Shown here one piece after another: positions 27,032-35,768 of a DNA stretch of 64,000 nt. The first letter of the stretch is position 1; each line of letters opens with the position of its first letter. The DNA comes from Kocuria palustris (GTDB lineage: Bacteria; Actinomycetota; Actinomycetes; Actinomycetales; Micrococcaceae), in the NCBI RefSeq assembly GCF_016907795.1, contig NZ_JAFBCR010000001.1:930001-994000 (forward strand). Direction: 5' to 3'. The notes beneath the pieces were generated by a model. The model saw only the letters and a list, made by a program, of their open reading frames with translations. It made no database searches and was not told the DNA's origin. A program made the translations under genes and the position numbers.

Positions 27032-27634
27032 ATGGTCGCCCCGTTCCTGAGAATCCTGTCCCAGCGTCGACGCGCCATCACTCTGCTCCCAGAGGCCCCC
27101 ACGCGCGCCGAGCTGGAGCAGATCGTCCGGGCGGCCGCGGGTCGACCTGCGCCCGACGACACCGCTCCCTGGCGCCTGATCGCCACCACTCGCACGCAGG
27201 CCCCGCAGCTGGCCGCCGCGCTCTCCGGGCTGCGCTCCCTGCCGGACGTCGGCGATGGCAGCGCACCGCTGAAGGGCAAGCAGCTGCGCCGTCTGGCGGC
27301 CTTCCGCGGCTCGCTGGCCTTCGCCATGCGAGGCGGCATGGCGCTGGCCCTCGTCTTCCGTCCCGCCGAGGACGCTCAGCTGTCCCGCAAGCGCCAGCGC
27401 ATGGAGGCACTGGCCGCGCACACCGTTCTGGAGGCTGCGCTGTGCGGCGTCGGCTGGGGCGTGCAGTGGGCACCGCGCGAGTCGCCCGACCAGGAGGTCC
27501 TGCACGACTTCTACGGCCTGCAGGAGCGCGAAGAGATCCTGGGCTGGCTGTTCGTCGGCCGGGTCCCGGCCGCTGAGGCGCGGGAGGCCGCTGCGGGGCC
27601 CAAGCCGCAGACCCCGCTCGAATTCCTGGACTGA
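27032..27634 (+). CDS. Nitroreductase-family flavoprotein
   Basis: 200 residues from ATG 27032; an ATG at 27005 is possible but lies upstream of the -10 match. Typical fold of FMN-dependent nitroreductases: an Arg-rich N-terminus (SQRRRAITLLPEAPTRAEL) that binds FMN phosphate, DDTAPWRLI near residue 41-49, and the Gly-rich ALCGVGWGVQWAP substrate/FMN segment. Substrate unknown. Its stop is 16 bases from a long hairpin that also serves the facing BI-1 gene. Confidence 0.85.
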   Translation: MVAPFLRILSQRRRAITLLPEAPTRAELEQIVRAAAGRPAPDDTAPWRLIATTRTQAPQLAAALSGLRSLPDVGDGSAPLKGKQLRRLAAFRGSLAFAMRGGMALALVFRPAEDAQLSRKRQRMEALAAHTVLEAALCGVGWGVQWAPRESPDQEVLHDFYGLQEREEILGWLFVGRVPAAEAREAAAGPKPQTPLEFLD

Positions 27635-27649
27635 CCCGAGCGACGAGAA

Positions 27650-27696
27650 GGGCCCGGCCCCCACCGGCGAAGGATCGCTTGGTGGGGGCCGGGCCC
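27650..27696. terminator. Bidirectional terminator between nitroreductase and BI-1 genes
   Basis: Perfect 16-bp arms 27650-27665 and 27681-27696 with a 15-base loop, in the gap between converging stops. Confidence 0.85.
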
Positions 27697-27733
27697 TGTG
27701 CTGCGCAGGATGTCTCCCGCGGCGCGAGCTGTC

Positions 27734-28570
27734 TCAGTCGTTGCTGTTGAACAGCGCCAGGATGCGCAGGATCTCGACGTAGAGCCAGATCAGCGTGACC
27801 GTCAGGCCGAAGGCCGCAGACCAGGCGTACTTTGCCGGCACGCGGCCGATGCCGTTGCGGATGTTCTCGTAGTCGAGCACGAGCGAGTACGACGCCAGCA
27901 GGATGGCGATCGCACCGATGAGCAGGCCCAGCGGCAGGTCGGTGCCCGGGATGCTGACGTCCGAGCGCATGTTGAAGCCGGCGAAGACCGACAGGCCCAG
28001 GTTGACCAGGCCGAACACGAGGTAGCCGAGCATGGCGACCAGCACGATCTTGGTCAGCACGGGGCTGGAGCGCAGGATGCCCAGCTGGTTGAGCACCAGC
28101 ACGACGGCGGCCACGCCCAGGGTGCCGATGACGGCCTGGAGCACGATGCCCTGGTAAGCGCTGGCCTCCATGATCATGGACAACCCGCCCAGGAAGGCTC
28201 CCTGAGCCGCGGCGTAGGCCATGATCAGCACGGGCGAGGGCTCGCGCTTGAAGGCGTTGACCAGGCCGAGCACCAGGCCGATGATCGCGCCGGGGATGGC
28301 CAGGGCCGGCACGTACCAGCCCACGACCGCCATGACGATCACGGTGCCCAGGGTCATGGCGGTGCGCATGACGACGTCGGTCATAGTCATGCGGCCGGTC
28401 TGCGCAGGGCCTGCCGTGGGCTGGTCGTACATGCCCTGCAGCTTGTCCGCGCTGGCCGTCTGACCGGCCCCGCCGGCGTAGTCGTAGATCCGGCCGTTCT
28501 GCTCGTACTGGCCCTGCTGGGGCCGGGCGCCCTTCTGGGCGCCGAAGTCGCGGAGCATGGGATTGCTCAT
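27734..28570 (-). CDS. Bax inhibitor-1/YccA-family membrane protein
   Basis: 278 residues. About 60 soluble, Gln/Gly-rich N-terminal residues precede seven hydrophobic segments. Family features: VVMRTAMTLGTVIVMAVVG, and the C-terminal ASYSLVLDYENIRNGIG with the conserved Asp pair region. BI-1 proteins are pH-sensitive calcium leak channels in some bacteria; role here unassigned. AAGGA is upstream of ATG 28570. Confidence 0.9.
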   Translation of the reverse strand: MSNPMLRDFGAQKGARPQQGQYEQNGRIYDYAGGAGQTASADKLQGMYDQPTAGPAQTGRMTMTDVVMRTAMTLGTVIVMAVVGWYVPALAIPGAIIGLVLGLVNAFKREPSPVLIMAYAAAQGAFLGGLSMIMEASAYQGIVLQAVIGTLGVAAVVLVLNQLGILRSSPVLTKIVLVAMLGYLVFGLVNLGLSVFAGFNMRSDVSIPGTDLPLGLLIGAIAILLASYSLVLDYENIRNGIGRVPAKYAWSAAFGLTVTLIWLYVEILRILALFNSND

Positions 28571-28656
28571 GCAATCGTCCTTTCCTGTGCCCGCATATGT
28601 CCTGTGGGGCAGTCGAGGGCGGTAATGGGGGCTGGCCCCAGGCTAGCAGTCGCGAC

Positions 28657-28707
28657 TGAGGCCCCGCTGGGCCGTCACCTGTGGGCGAACGGTCCGGCGG
28701 GGCCTCA
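28657..28707 (-). terminator. Hairpin after the CYTH-CHAD gene
   Basis: Arms TGAGGCCCCGC (28657-28667) and GCGGGGCCTCA (28697-28707) about 15-65 bases past the stop. Confidence 0.65.
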
Positions 28708-28721
28708 TGGGCTCAGGGGCT

Positions 28722-30428
28722 TCAGTCCTCGCCCTCGAGCTGGCCGAAGAGGTCCTCCAGGAGGAGCACGCTGTCCTCGGCCGATGCCTCGAGCCGCGCC
28801 CGCTCCCGGCCGTGCAGGATGCCCACGCCGTAGCGATCGCCGCCCTTGCGCACGAGCGCGCGAGCGGCGGAGGCGTACCAGAGATCCATCACGCGGCAGT
28901 CCATGAGCTCCCCGCAGGTCTCGAGGTAGCCCTCCGCGCTCGGGAGGACCGCGACCTGGGACTTGCGGGCTCGCAGCGCGGTGAGCTCGAAGACCTCGGA
29001 CCCGAAGCTGAGCAGACGCAGCGCGCGGCGCACGGCATGGACGTGGACCAGCACGTCCTCGAGCTCCACTGTCTCGGCGGGCGTGGGCCCCAGCTGCCTG
29101 ACGGTCTCCAGCCAGCGCTCGGTCATGCGCGAGCCGAGCTTCTTGGGCGTCCGCTCAGCAGCCGACTCGCTGAGCCGCGCCCGATCGAGCATCCCGCCCA
29201 GGGCCCGCAGCGACTCCTGGTGCCCGCTGGAGAGCAGGCGCCGGCGCGCAGCCGTGGTCTGCGCCTCGCGGTTCTCCCGGGCCATGGTCACCAGCTGGGC
29301 GGCAGCCGATCGGGAGAGGGCCTCCCCCGCGTCCTGGGCACGCAGCGGGAGCAGCTGCTCCACGACCTCGGCATCGCGCAGCGCGGAGAGCTCCTGGCTC
29401 ATCTCGCGCACGATCCGGCCTGCCTCGGCCGCTTCCTGGGGATTCGCCAGATCCGGGCCGAGCCCGATGAGCAGGGCCTCGCAGGTGCGCGCCGCGCGGC
29501 GCAGGCCGTGCACGGCCGGCTCCGCCCCGATCCGCACCAGGAAGTCCTTCCACTGGATCTGTCGGACGGCTCCGAGCAGCGCGGTCCGCACGATCTGCTC
29601 GGTGCTCGGCTCGGACTCCGGCTCCGCCCCGGCCCGCTTCGCCTTCTTGCCGCCGCCCTTCTTGTCCTTCTTGCCCTTCTTCCCGCCGTCCTTCTTGTCC
29701 TTCTTCCCCTTCTTGCCCTTCGAGGAGGCCTTCTCGGCGCGGTCCTCGGAGGAATCCTCCGGCTGGGTGCCCGGCAGCTGCTCGCCGTCGGGGCCGATCA
29801 CCGTGACGGCCTCGGCGTCGTCCTCGGCGCCCAGGGTGCGCGCGATCTTGGCTGCGGAGGCGGACGGACGCAGCCCGGCCGCCAGCAGCACCGTCTCGAT
29901 CTCGTCGAAGACGGCCTGGGGATCTGCCTGGGTCCCGTTGACCAGCTCGACCTCGTACTCCTGCCACACCCGGGTGATGCCCGTGGCGGATTCCGTGCCG
30001 CGGACGTCGTCCAGGCAGATCTCGGCCACGCGGCCGTGCTCCGGGTCGTGCACCTGCAGCACCTGGCGCTCGTTGCGCAGCACGGCCAGAGGCTCGAGGG
30101 GCTGATCGTCCAGCAGGCCCGAGATCAGCTGGCGCATCTGCGCCGGCAGCCGGTCGGCGGTGCGCAGCAGCGGCACGTGGACCTCGTGCTTGAGGCCATC
30201 GGCGCGGAACTTCAGGTGCCACCCCTCGTCCGGACCGCCGCGACGACGGCGCAGCGCCAGCCCGAAGGCGGCCAGGCTGCCGGTGGCGGTGTCGTAGTAG
30301 GTGGCCTCGAGGGAGCGGACATCCTGCTCCGGCTCCACCTTGAGGCGCGGCATGTCATCCCACACCGGCTCGGCCCCTGCGGGCACCTCGTACTTGCGCT
30401 CGATCTCGGGCTGGGTGCTGGGGGTCAT
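28722..30428 (-). CDS. CYTH-CHAD domain polyphosphate-associated protein
   Basis: 568 residues. N-terminal CYTH triphosphate-tunnel domain (1-200) begins with the ExExK signature at residues 8-12 (EIERK), followed by a Lys/Gly-rich low-complexity linker (about 240-265, multiple KGKKGKKDKK units) and a C-terminal helical CHAD domain (about 275-560) rich in Arg with HAVRRALRLL-type histidine/arginine helices. CYTH-CHAD fusions bind or hydrolyse polyphosphate/triphosphate. The basic linker may add polyanion affinity, an inference. Preceded by AGGAGA at the ATG. Confidence 0.88.
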   Translation of the reverse strand: MTPSTQPEIERKYEVPAGAEPVWDDMPRLKVEPEQDVRSLEATYYDTATGSLAAFGLALRRRRGGPDEGWHLKFRADGLKHEVHVPLLRTADRLPAQMRQLISGLLDDQPLEPLAVLRNERQVLQVHDPEHGRVAEICLDDVRGTESATGITRVWQEYEVELVNGTQADPQAVFDEIETVLLAAGLRPSASAAKIARTLGAEDDAEAVTVIGPDGEQLPGTQPEDSSEDRAEKASSKGKKGKKDKKDGGKKGKKDKKGGGKKAKRAGAEPESEPSTEQIVRTALLGAVRQIQWKDFLVRIGAEPAVHGLRRAARTCEALLIGLGPDLANPQEAAEAGRIVREMSQELSALRDAEVVEQLLPLRAQDAGEALSRSAAAQLVTMARENREAQTTAARRRLLSSGHQESLRALGGMLDRARLSESAAERTPKKLGSRMTERWLETVRQLGPTPAETVELEDVLVHVHAVRRALRLLSFGSEVFELTALRARKSQVAVLPSAEGYLETCGELMDCRVMDLWYASAARALVRKGGDRYGVGILHGRERARLEASAEDSVLLLEDLFGQLEGED

Positions 30429-30490
30429 CGCCGGATCTCCTCTCGGGAGGTCGTGGAGGTGCTGTGGCTTCTGCGGGTGGGAGCGGAATG

Positions 30491-30528
30491 TCGTCGGCCG
30501 CCTCGCCCGATGGCGATGCGGCCGACGA
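30491..30528 (-). terminator. Hairpin after the two-helix membrane protein gene
   Basis: Arms TCGTCGGCCGC (30491-30501) and GCGGCCGACGA (30518-30528), 35 bases past the stop at 30563. Confidence 0.6.
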
Positions 30529-30562
30529 TGTTCTCGAAGGGTGTGCGGGTTGGCAGGCCGGC

Positions 30563-31420
30563 TCAGGCCCGGCGCCGCGACAGGACGTCGTCGAGGTCGA
30601 TGGAGGCGCCGGGGCGCTCGGTCTGGGGCTGCGGGACCTGAGCGGCCTCGCGCAGCGGGCGTCCGGAGGTCTTGGGCGCGGCCGGAGCCTGCATGGGCTC
30701 GACGGCCGCACGGGGCGCCACAGCCACGCGGGCGTAGGTGGGCTTGGGCACCGCGACGGGCTCCCAGGTCTCGCCGCGGCCCTGCGAGGACTGCTCGGCC
30801 ACCCGACGTGCTGCGGCGCGAAGCTCCTCGTGGGTGGGCACGAGCTGGCCGGCAGCCTGGGTGCGCACGCCCGCCGGACGCGCGGCGGAGCGCTGGAGGT
30901 CGGCGCGCGGCGGGACGTACGGGGCGGCCGTGGAGGAGCGGACGACGCTGCGGCCGGCGTCCTGCTCCTCGTCCTCGAAGCGCAGGTCGTCCAGGAACTC
31001 CTGATCCTCAGGAAGGTCCAGGTCCTGGCGATCCGCCTGCTCGCGGCGCTCGGCCTCCCGGGCGACGTGCTGCTCGTTGTCGAACAGCGCTCGGTCCTGC
31101 GCCTCGGCCTGCTCCGGCTGGCCCTCGACGGCAGCCTCAGCACCGAGCGCGCTGCGGGCGCTGCGCACGGAGGTGCCGGCGGCCGGCGCAGCGGCGCGCT
31201 CCTGATCCGCGACGTACACGAGGGTTGCGATGCTGCCCGTGCCCAGCAGGAGCAGGAAGACCGGCCAGGGCCAGGTCACGGCGGTGAAGGGAGTCAGAAG
31301 ACCCAGCACGACGGCCAGCGCGAGGCTCCCGGCGCCCAGCAGGAACACGGAGGTGCGATCCCACCTGATCGCCAGGCCGTCGAAGACGCCGGCTGAAGGC
31401 TGGGTGTCGCTGCTCGGCAT
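30563..31420 (-). CDS. Two-helix membrane protein with disordered C-terminus
   Basis: 285 residues from ATG 31420, which has GAGGAG 8 bases upstream. Residues 20-75 hold two membrane helices (TSVFLLGAGSLALAVVLGLL and a second WPVFLLLLGTGSIATLV) and the rest is a long charged and Pro/Ala-rich tail ending with GASIDLDDVLSRRR. No catalytic motif. It is 164 bases from the GNAT gene and in the same direction, perhaps cotranscribed with GNAT and galU. Not recognised; a scaffold at the membrane is a guess. Confidence 0.7.
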   Translation of the reverse strand: MPSSDTQPSAGVFDGLAIRWDRTSVFLLGAGSLALAVVLGLLTPFTAVTWPWPVFLLLLGTGSIATLVYVADQERAAAPAAGTSVRSARSALGAEAAVEGQPEQAEAQDRALFDNEQHVAREAERREQADRQDLDLPEDQEFLDDLRFEDEEQDAGRSVVRSSTAAPYVPPRADLQRSAARPAGVRTQAAGQLVPTHEELRAAARRVAEQSSQGRGETWEPVAVPKPTYARVAVAPRAAVEPMQAPAAPKTSGRPLREAAQVPQPQTERPGASIDLDDVLSRRRA

Positions 31421-31583
31421 CTTCCGGGCTCCTCGGATTCTCAAGGTGATGAGGCTGTTCGGCTGGTGCCGGATCCGCTGCGGGTCGAAGACAGCGCAGA
31501 ACGGCGGCACGTTCAGGTGCTCGGCCCCATGATCCCATACTCCGCCGGGAATGCGTCGCAGCGAAGCGCCGCGCGACACACCT

Positions 31584-32219
31584 TCAGGACTGCACGATCA
31601 TCGGCCTGCCGGTGCCGGTGAAGCGCTCGACCAGGCCCCCGGCAGCGAGCTCCGGGGCCGTCAGCGCGAAGCTGCGGTGATCGCTCCAGCTCCCCGCGAT
31701 GTGCAGGTAATCCCGCCGCAGCCCCTCGTCGCGGAAGCCCAGCTTCTCGACGATGCGCAGAGACGCTGCGTTCTGCGGGCGGATGTTGATCTCGACCCGG
31801 TGGAGGCGGCGATGCTGGAAGCAGTAGTCCACGGCCATCGCGACCGCCATGGGCGCGATCCCGCGTCCGGCGCACGTGGCGTCGACCCAGTAGCCGATCG
31901 AGGCGCTGCGCGCGGCTCCGCCGGTGATCGACGAGACGGCGAGCTGGCCGACCATCGGCCAGGAGCCGTCCGGGCGCCGCTCCGCGATGACCCACGGCAG
32001 GCTGCGTCCCGCTCTCGCCTCCCGGTCCTGCTCCCGCACGAAGCGCCGGAACGACGGCAGCGTCTCGGAGGGCTCTGGGTTCGTGGCCTCCCACGGGTCC
32101 AGCCACTCCCGGTTCTCCCACCGCACCGCATCCCACTCGCCGCGATCGCGCGCGACGAGGGGACGCAGCCGCAGGTCGCCCCAGGACAGCCGCACGGGCC
32201 ACTGAACCCGCGGGCTCAC
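31584..32219 (-). CDS. GNAT-family N-acetyltransferase (RimJ-like)
   Basis: 211 residues from the GTG at 32219, whose bases overlap the galU stop as GTGA, so the genes are translationally coupled. The acetyl-CoA-binding segment CAGRGIAPMAVAMAVDYCF (R/Q-x-x-G-x-G/A) and the ribosomal-acetyltransferase-like INIRPQNAASLRIVEKLGFRDE end are clear. Most similar in layout to protein N-terminal acetyltransferases of the RimJ/RimL group; the acceptor is unknown. Confidence 0.88.
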   Translation of the reverse strand: MSPRVQWPVRLSWGDLRLRPLVARDRGEWDAVRWENREWLDPWEATNPEPSETLPSFRRFVREQDREARAGRSLPWVIAERRPDGSWPMVGQLAVSSITGGAARSASIGYWVDATCAGRGIAPMAVAMAVDYCFQHRRLHRVEINIRPQNAASLRIVEKLGFRDEGLRRDYLHIAGSWSDHRSFALTAPELAAGGLVERFTGTGRPMIVQS

Positions 32220-33145
32220 GCCTGGTCGGCGTCCTTGCCCTCGAGGCCCTTGGCGAACTCGATCAGCCACGCGCGCAGCTCCGGGCCGAGGTCCTCGCGC
32301 TCCGAGGCGATGGTGACGTTGGCCTTGAGGTAGGACAGCTTGTCGCCGGTGTCGTAGCGGCGGCCGCGGAAGACCACGCCGTACACGCCGCCGCCCTCGC
32401 CCTCCTGGGCGGCCAGCTCGGCCAGGGCGTCGGTCAGCTGGATCTCGTCGCCGCGGCCGGGCTCGGTGTGCTCGAGCACCTCGAAGACGCCCTGGTGCAG
32501 GACGTAGCGCCCGATGACCGCGAGGTTCGACGGCGCCTCGGCGGGCTCGGGCTTCTCGACCAGGCCGTTGACGCGGACGTAGTCCTCGCCCTCGACCGCG
32601 GAGACGTCGGCGCAGCCGTAGGCGCCGATGCTCTCCTGCGGGACCTCGAGCAGGGCCACGACCGAGCCGCCGGTGCGCTGCTGGACCTCGATCATCTCGG
32701 AGAGGAGGTCCTCCTTCTCGTCGATGAGGTCGTCGCCGAGAAGCACCGCGAAGGGCTCGTCGCCCACGTGGGTCTTGGCGCGCAGGACCGCGTGGCCCAG
32801 GCCCTTGGGGTCGCCCTGGCGCAGGTAGTGCAGGTCGCCGAGCTCGGAGGCGTGCTCGACGGCCTCGAGCAGCTTGTCCTTGCCGGACTCCTTGAGCTGG
32901 GCCTCCAGCGACGGGATGCGGTCGAAGTGATCCTCGAGGGCGCGCTTGGAGCGGCCCGTGATCACGAGCAGATCGGTCAGACCGGCATCGACGGCCTCCT
33001 GCACCACGTACTGGATCGCGGGGCGATCCACCACGGGCAGCATCTCCTTGGGAGTGGCCTTCGTGGCGGGCAGGAAGCGGGTGCCCAGCCCGGCGGCGGG
33101 CAGGACGGCCTTGCGGACGGTGCGCTTGGGGTTCTCAGAGCTCAT
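32216..33145 (-). CDS. galU: UTP-glucose-1-phosphate uridylyltransferase GalU
   Basis: 309 residues. Makes UDP-glucose for polysaccharide and glycolipid synthesis. The nucleotidyltransferase signature AAGLGTRFLPATKA at residues 17-30 and the ITGRSKRALEDHFD block are typical of GalU rather than GlmU or RfbA. ATG 33145, with no better site. Coupled to a GNAT gene downstream by GTGA overlap. Confidence 0.94.
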   Translation of the reverse strand: MSSENPKRTVRKAVLPAAGLGTRFLPATKATPKEMLPVVDRPAIQYVVQEAVDAGLTDLLVITGRSKRALEDHFDRIPSLEAQLKESGKDKLLEAVEHASELGDLHYLRQGDPKGLGHAVLRAKTHVGDEPFAVLLGDDLIDEKEDLLSEMIEVQQRTGGSVVALLEVPQESIGAYGCADVSAVEGEDYVRVNGLVEKPEPAEAPSNLAVIGRYVLHQGVFEVLEHTEPGRGDEIQLTDALAELAAQEGEGGGVYGVVFRGRRYDTGDKLSYLKANVTIASEREDLGPELRAWLIEFAKGLEGKDADQA

Positions 33146-33381
33146 GCTCGAAGGCTAACGGAACACCCCCTGCGGGATCCTTGTGGGTCGCATCACCCCG
33201 CGAGTCGTGTTCGCGGACCGGCCTCCCGGCTGTGGGCCGTCGCGCTGTGCCCGCCGCTTTCGCAGCCCCGCTGCCACCGCCGTCTCGTCGCCCCAGGGGG
33301 CATCTCAGCGCCCAGCAGCACATCGGATTTCATCGAGGCCGGTGCCACAGTGTGGACAGAGGCGTCGGCTTCATGAACTGC
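33146..33381. other. Divergent intergenic region galU / 5-FCL
   Basis: 236 bases between divergent genes; holds their promoters. A CATGAT hexamer sits just before the 5-FCL gene; I could not pick out one galU -10. Nothing else recognised. Confidence 0.4.
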
Positions 33382-33387
33382 CATGAT
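33382..33387 (+). promoter_or_regulatory. -10 element (CATGAT) of the 5-FCL gene, leaderless
   Basis: Seven bases before ATG 33395; weak first base but same spacing as other leaderless genes. Confidence 0.35.
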
Positions 33388-33394
33388 GGGGCTC

Positions 33395-34039
33395 ATGACC
33401 GGCTCCGACGCTCCTCAGACGCCAGTGCCCTCAGTCCGTGAGCGCAAGCGCGCGCTGCGTCGACGTCTGCGCGCGGACCGTGCGGGGACTTCCGTGCAGG
33501 AGCGCTCCCGGCAGGTCGTCGGCTTTGCCACCGGGCTCGAGCAGCTGCTCTCCCGGCATCCCGACGGCCCCGTGCTCGCCTTCCTGCCGCTGCCCGAGGA
33601 GCCCCCGCTCACGGAGGCGCTGCGGGAGCACATGGCCCATCGGAGCCTGCTGCTGCCTGTGACCCAGCCCGGACGGAGGATGCTGTGGACGCCGTGGCTG
33701 GACTCCACGGGCTTCGCCCCGTCCGGGCCCGGGGGCCTGCCCGAGGCGGTCGGGCCCCTCAGCGAGGCTCCGCAGGATCTCGGACTGGTCCTGGTGCCCG
33801 CCCTGGCCGTCGACGCCGAGGGCCTGCGCCTGGGCATGGGCGGCGGGTTCTACGACGCCTTCCTGCAGTCGCTCGACCCTGGGACCCCGGCGGCGGCCTG
33901 CGTCTTCGCCCGGGAGGTGCTGCCTCCTGGCGCTGTTCCCGGCGAGCCCTGGGACGCCCGGCTTCACCTCGCCCTGACCGAGACGGGGCTGGTCGATCTG
34001 CAGGGCTCGGCGGCGAGGGCCGAGAGCACAGGCGCATAG
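33395..34039 (+). CDS. 5-formyltetrahydrofolate cyclo-ligase
   Basis: 214 residues from ATG 33395. Uses ATP to convert 5-formyl-THF to 5,10-methenyl-THF, recycling folate. The MTHFS signature is seen: basic N-terminus KRALRRRLR (ATP site), the LGMGGGFYDAFL phosphate loop and conserved LVLVPALAVD before it. Start chosen by the promoter spacing and by the ATG next to the first conserved residues; ATG 33383 lies in the -10. Adjacent to a FmdB-type zinc ribbon gene, which is common near this enzyme in actinobacteria. Confidence 0.93.
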   Translation: MTGSDAPQTPVPSVRERKRALRRRLRADRAGTSVQERSRQVVGFATGLEQLLSRHPDGPVLAFLPLPEEPPLTEALREHMAHRSLLLPVTQPGRRMLWTPWLDSTGFAPSGPGGLPEAVGPLSEAPQDLGLVLVPALAVDAEGLRLGMGGGFYDAFLQSLDPGTPAAACVFAREVLPPGAVPGEPWDARLHLALTETGLVDLQGSAARAESTGA

Positions 34040-34141
34040 AATCGAGGCCGATCCGAAGCCGCCGTCGTCTCCTCAGCAGAGGCCGCCGCGGCCCCGCCCT
34101 CGGCACGCACCGTGCCTCGCCGTCGTCCGGAAGGTCCCTCC

Positions 34142-34414
34142 ATGCCCGTCTACGCCTACAAGTGCAAGAGCTGCGGCCACCAGCTCGAGGTCCGCCAGTC
34201 CTTCTCGGACGCCCCGCTGAGCGAGTGCCCGCAGTGCGGCGGCGAGCTGCGCAAGCAGTTCAACTCCGTGGGCGTGGTCTTCAAGGGCTCGGGCTTCTAC
34301 CGCAACGACTCCCGTGCGAGCAGCTCCTCGTCCTCTGCTTCATCCTCGGAGTCCAGCACCTCTGGCACGAGCTCCTCGAGCTCCGCCTCCTCGAGCTCGA
34401 GCTCGTCGGACTGA
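34142..34414 (+). CDS. FmdB-type zinc ribbon protein with serine-rich tail
   Basis: 90 residues from ATG 34142. Four cysteines form a CxxC...CxxC zinc ribbon (C8, C11, C29, C32), characteristic of FmdB/regulatory-protein zinc-ribbon family. Residues 58-90 are almost all Ser with single Ala, Glu, Thr, Gly and a final Asp, a low-complexity tail that FmdB proteins in this clade often vary. GGAAGG is upstream. Small proteins of this type are thought to regulate, but no target is known. Confidence 0.85.
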   Translation: MPVYAYKCKSCGHQLEVRQSFSDAPLSECPQCGGELRKQFNSVGVVFKGSGFYRNDSRASSSSSSASSSESSTSGTSSSSSASSSSSSSD

Positions 34415-34544
34415 CCCGCTGATCGCGGCTGCGCCTCCGATGTGCGGCTGCTCCGAGGCTCCACAGCCGCGCATCGGACCGCCTTCTCGGGCCGCCGCTC
34501 CCCCACCGGCACAGCAGCAGCGCCACGGGACTCGAGGCCCCGCC

Positions 34545-34550
34545 TAGCGT
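34545..34550 (+). promoter_or_regulatory. -10 element (TAGCGT) of the SAF-domain gene, leaderless
   Basis: TAGCGT ends 6 bases before ATG 34557. Confidence 0.5.
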
Positions 34551-34556
34551 GCCGGC

Positions 34557-35582
34557 ATGACGATCCGACGGGGCTCGGCCCCCTCCCCCGGCCGCCGTGC
34601 ACGACTCGGCGGCCGCGGCACAGCGCGGAGGAGACCCCGCTCCGCTCCACGACGACCGCGCTATCCGCTGGGGATCACGCTGCGCACGGCCCTGTCCCGA
34701 CGCCGACGCCTGATCGCCGCTGTGCTCCTGAGCATCGCCGCAGCCATCGCCGTGCTGCAGATCAGCCCGGCCTCCCAGCGCACTGTGCCCACGGTGGTGG
34801 CGGCCCGCTCCCTGGGCGCCGGCACGGCCCTGTCCCCCGATGACCTCCGGGTGGCCGACTACCCGGTCGATCTGGTGCCCGGCGAGTCCGCAGCAGGCGC
34901 CGAGGACACCGCGGCCCCCGACGACCAGGGCAGCTCCGTCGGGACACGGCAGCCAAGCACGGATCCCCTCAGCACCCCAACCGAGGGACTGGCCGCAGAT
35001 GCGGCCGGGGAGTCCCCGGGAGCGGATCAGCAGATCGAGACATGGGTGGGGCGCACCCTGGCCAGCGCTGTCGTCGAGGGACAGCCGCTGACCGGCCCGT
35101 CGGTGCTCGGACCGGATCTGCTCTCGGGGCAGCCGCCCGGCACCACGGCCGTCACGCTGCGCGTGGCTGATTCCGCCACACTGACCCACGTGCGGCCCGG
35201 TCAGCACGTGGACCTCATCCGCTCCGATGCCGATCTCCCGGCTCCTTCACCGAGCGCCGCAGCCGATGACCGGACCGACGGCGATGCCGCCGACGCGTCC
35301 GAGGACGGGGCCGAGGGCTCCGAGCAGACCGGTGCCTCCGAGACCTCGGCGCGAGTGGCGGCGCAGCTGCCGGTGCTCTGGGTGGCCGATCCGGCTGAGC
35401 CTGCCGACGGCCTGCTGGCCTCCACGCCGGAGAGCCAGGACGACCTTCTGGTCGTGGGCGCAGATGCCGCCACGGCCGAGCGTCTGGCGGCTGCCCCGGA
35501 GGGCGAGCTCGTGCCGGTGCTCGTGGCCGCGCCCGCGGATGCTGAGGCGCTCAGCCCCAGTGCGGAGGCCGCTGGGCGCTGA
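34557..35582 (+). CDS. SAF-domain membrane protein (CpaB/RcpC-like)
   Basis: 341 residues. A very basic N-terminus leads to one membrane helix (about 52-68, LIAAVLLSIAAAIAVLQI), followed by a SAF fold: TVVAARSLGAGTALSPDDLRVADYPVDLVPG at about 78-108 and GTTAVTLRVADSATLTHVRPGQHVDL near 200-222. Low-complexity Asp/Glu/Ser insertions sit inside and after. RcpC/CpaB proteins assemble Flp (Tad) pili, but no other tad gene is adjacent. The ATG is 6 bases after a -10 hexamer. Confidence 0.75.
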   Translation: MTIRRGSAPSPGRRARLGGRGTARRRPRSAPRRPRYPLGITLRTALSRRRRLIAAVLLSIAAAIAVLQISPASQRTVPTVVAARSLGAGTALSPDDLRVADYPVDLVPGESAAGAEDTAAPDDQGSSVGTRQPSTDPLSTPTEGLAADAAGESPGADQQIETWVGRTLASAVVEGQPLTGPSVLGPDLLSGQPPGTTAVTLRVADSATLTHVRPGQHVDLIRSDADLPAPSPSAAADDRTDGDAADASEDGAEGSEQTGASETSARVAAQLPVLWVADPAEPADGLLASTPESQDDLLVVGADAATAERLAAAPEGELVPVLVAAPADAEALSPSAEAAGR

Positions 35583-35768
35583 GCCAGTCGTCGCGCTGGG
35601 CGTCGTCCGGGACCTCGTCCAGGGTCTCGGGGGTCGGCTCGTGCGCTCGATCCGAGGCTGCAGGGCGCTGCTCAGCGCCGCCGGATCCGGCATCCGGCCC
35701 GGGTGCCGGGCTGCCGCCGACCGCTCGGCGCGTGCCGCGCGGCGGGCGCCGCCGAGGCTCCTGCGGGC
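35583..35768. other. Intergenic region between SAF gene and the helicase-like gene
   Basis: 186 bases between converging stops. I saw no gene; GC-rich and without a clean hairpin. Confidence 0.4.
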
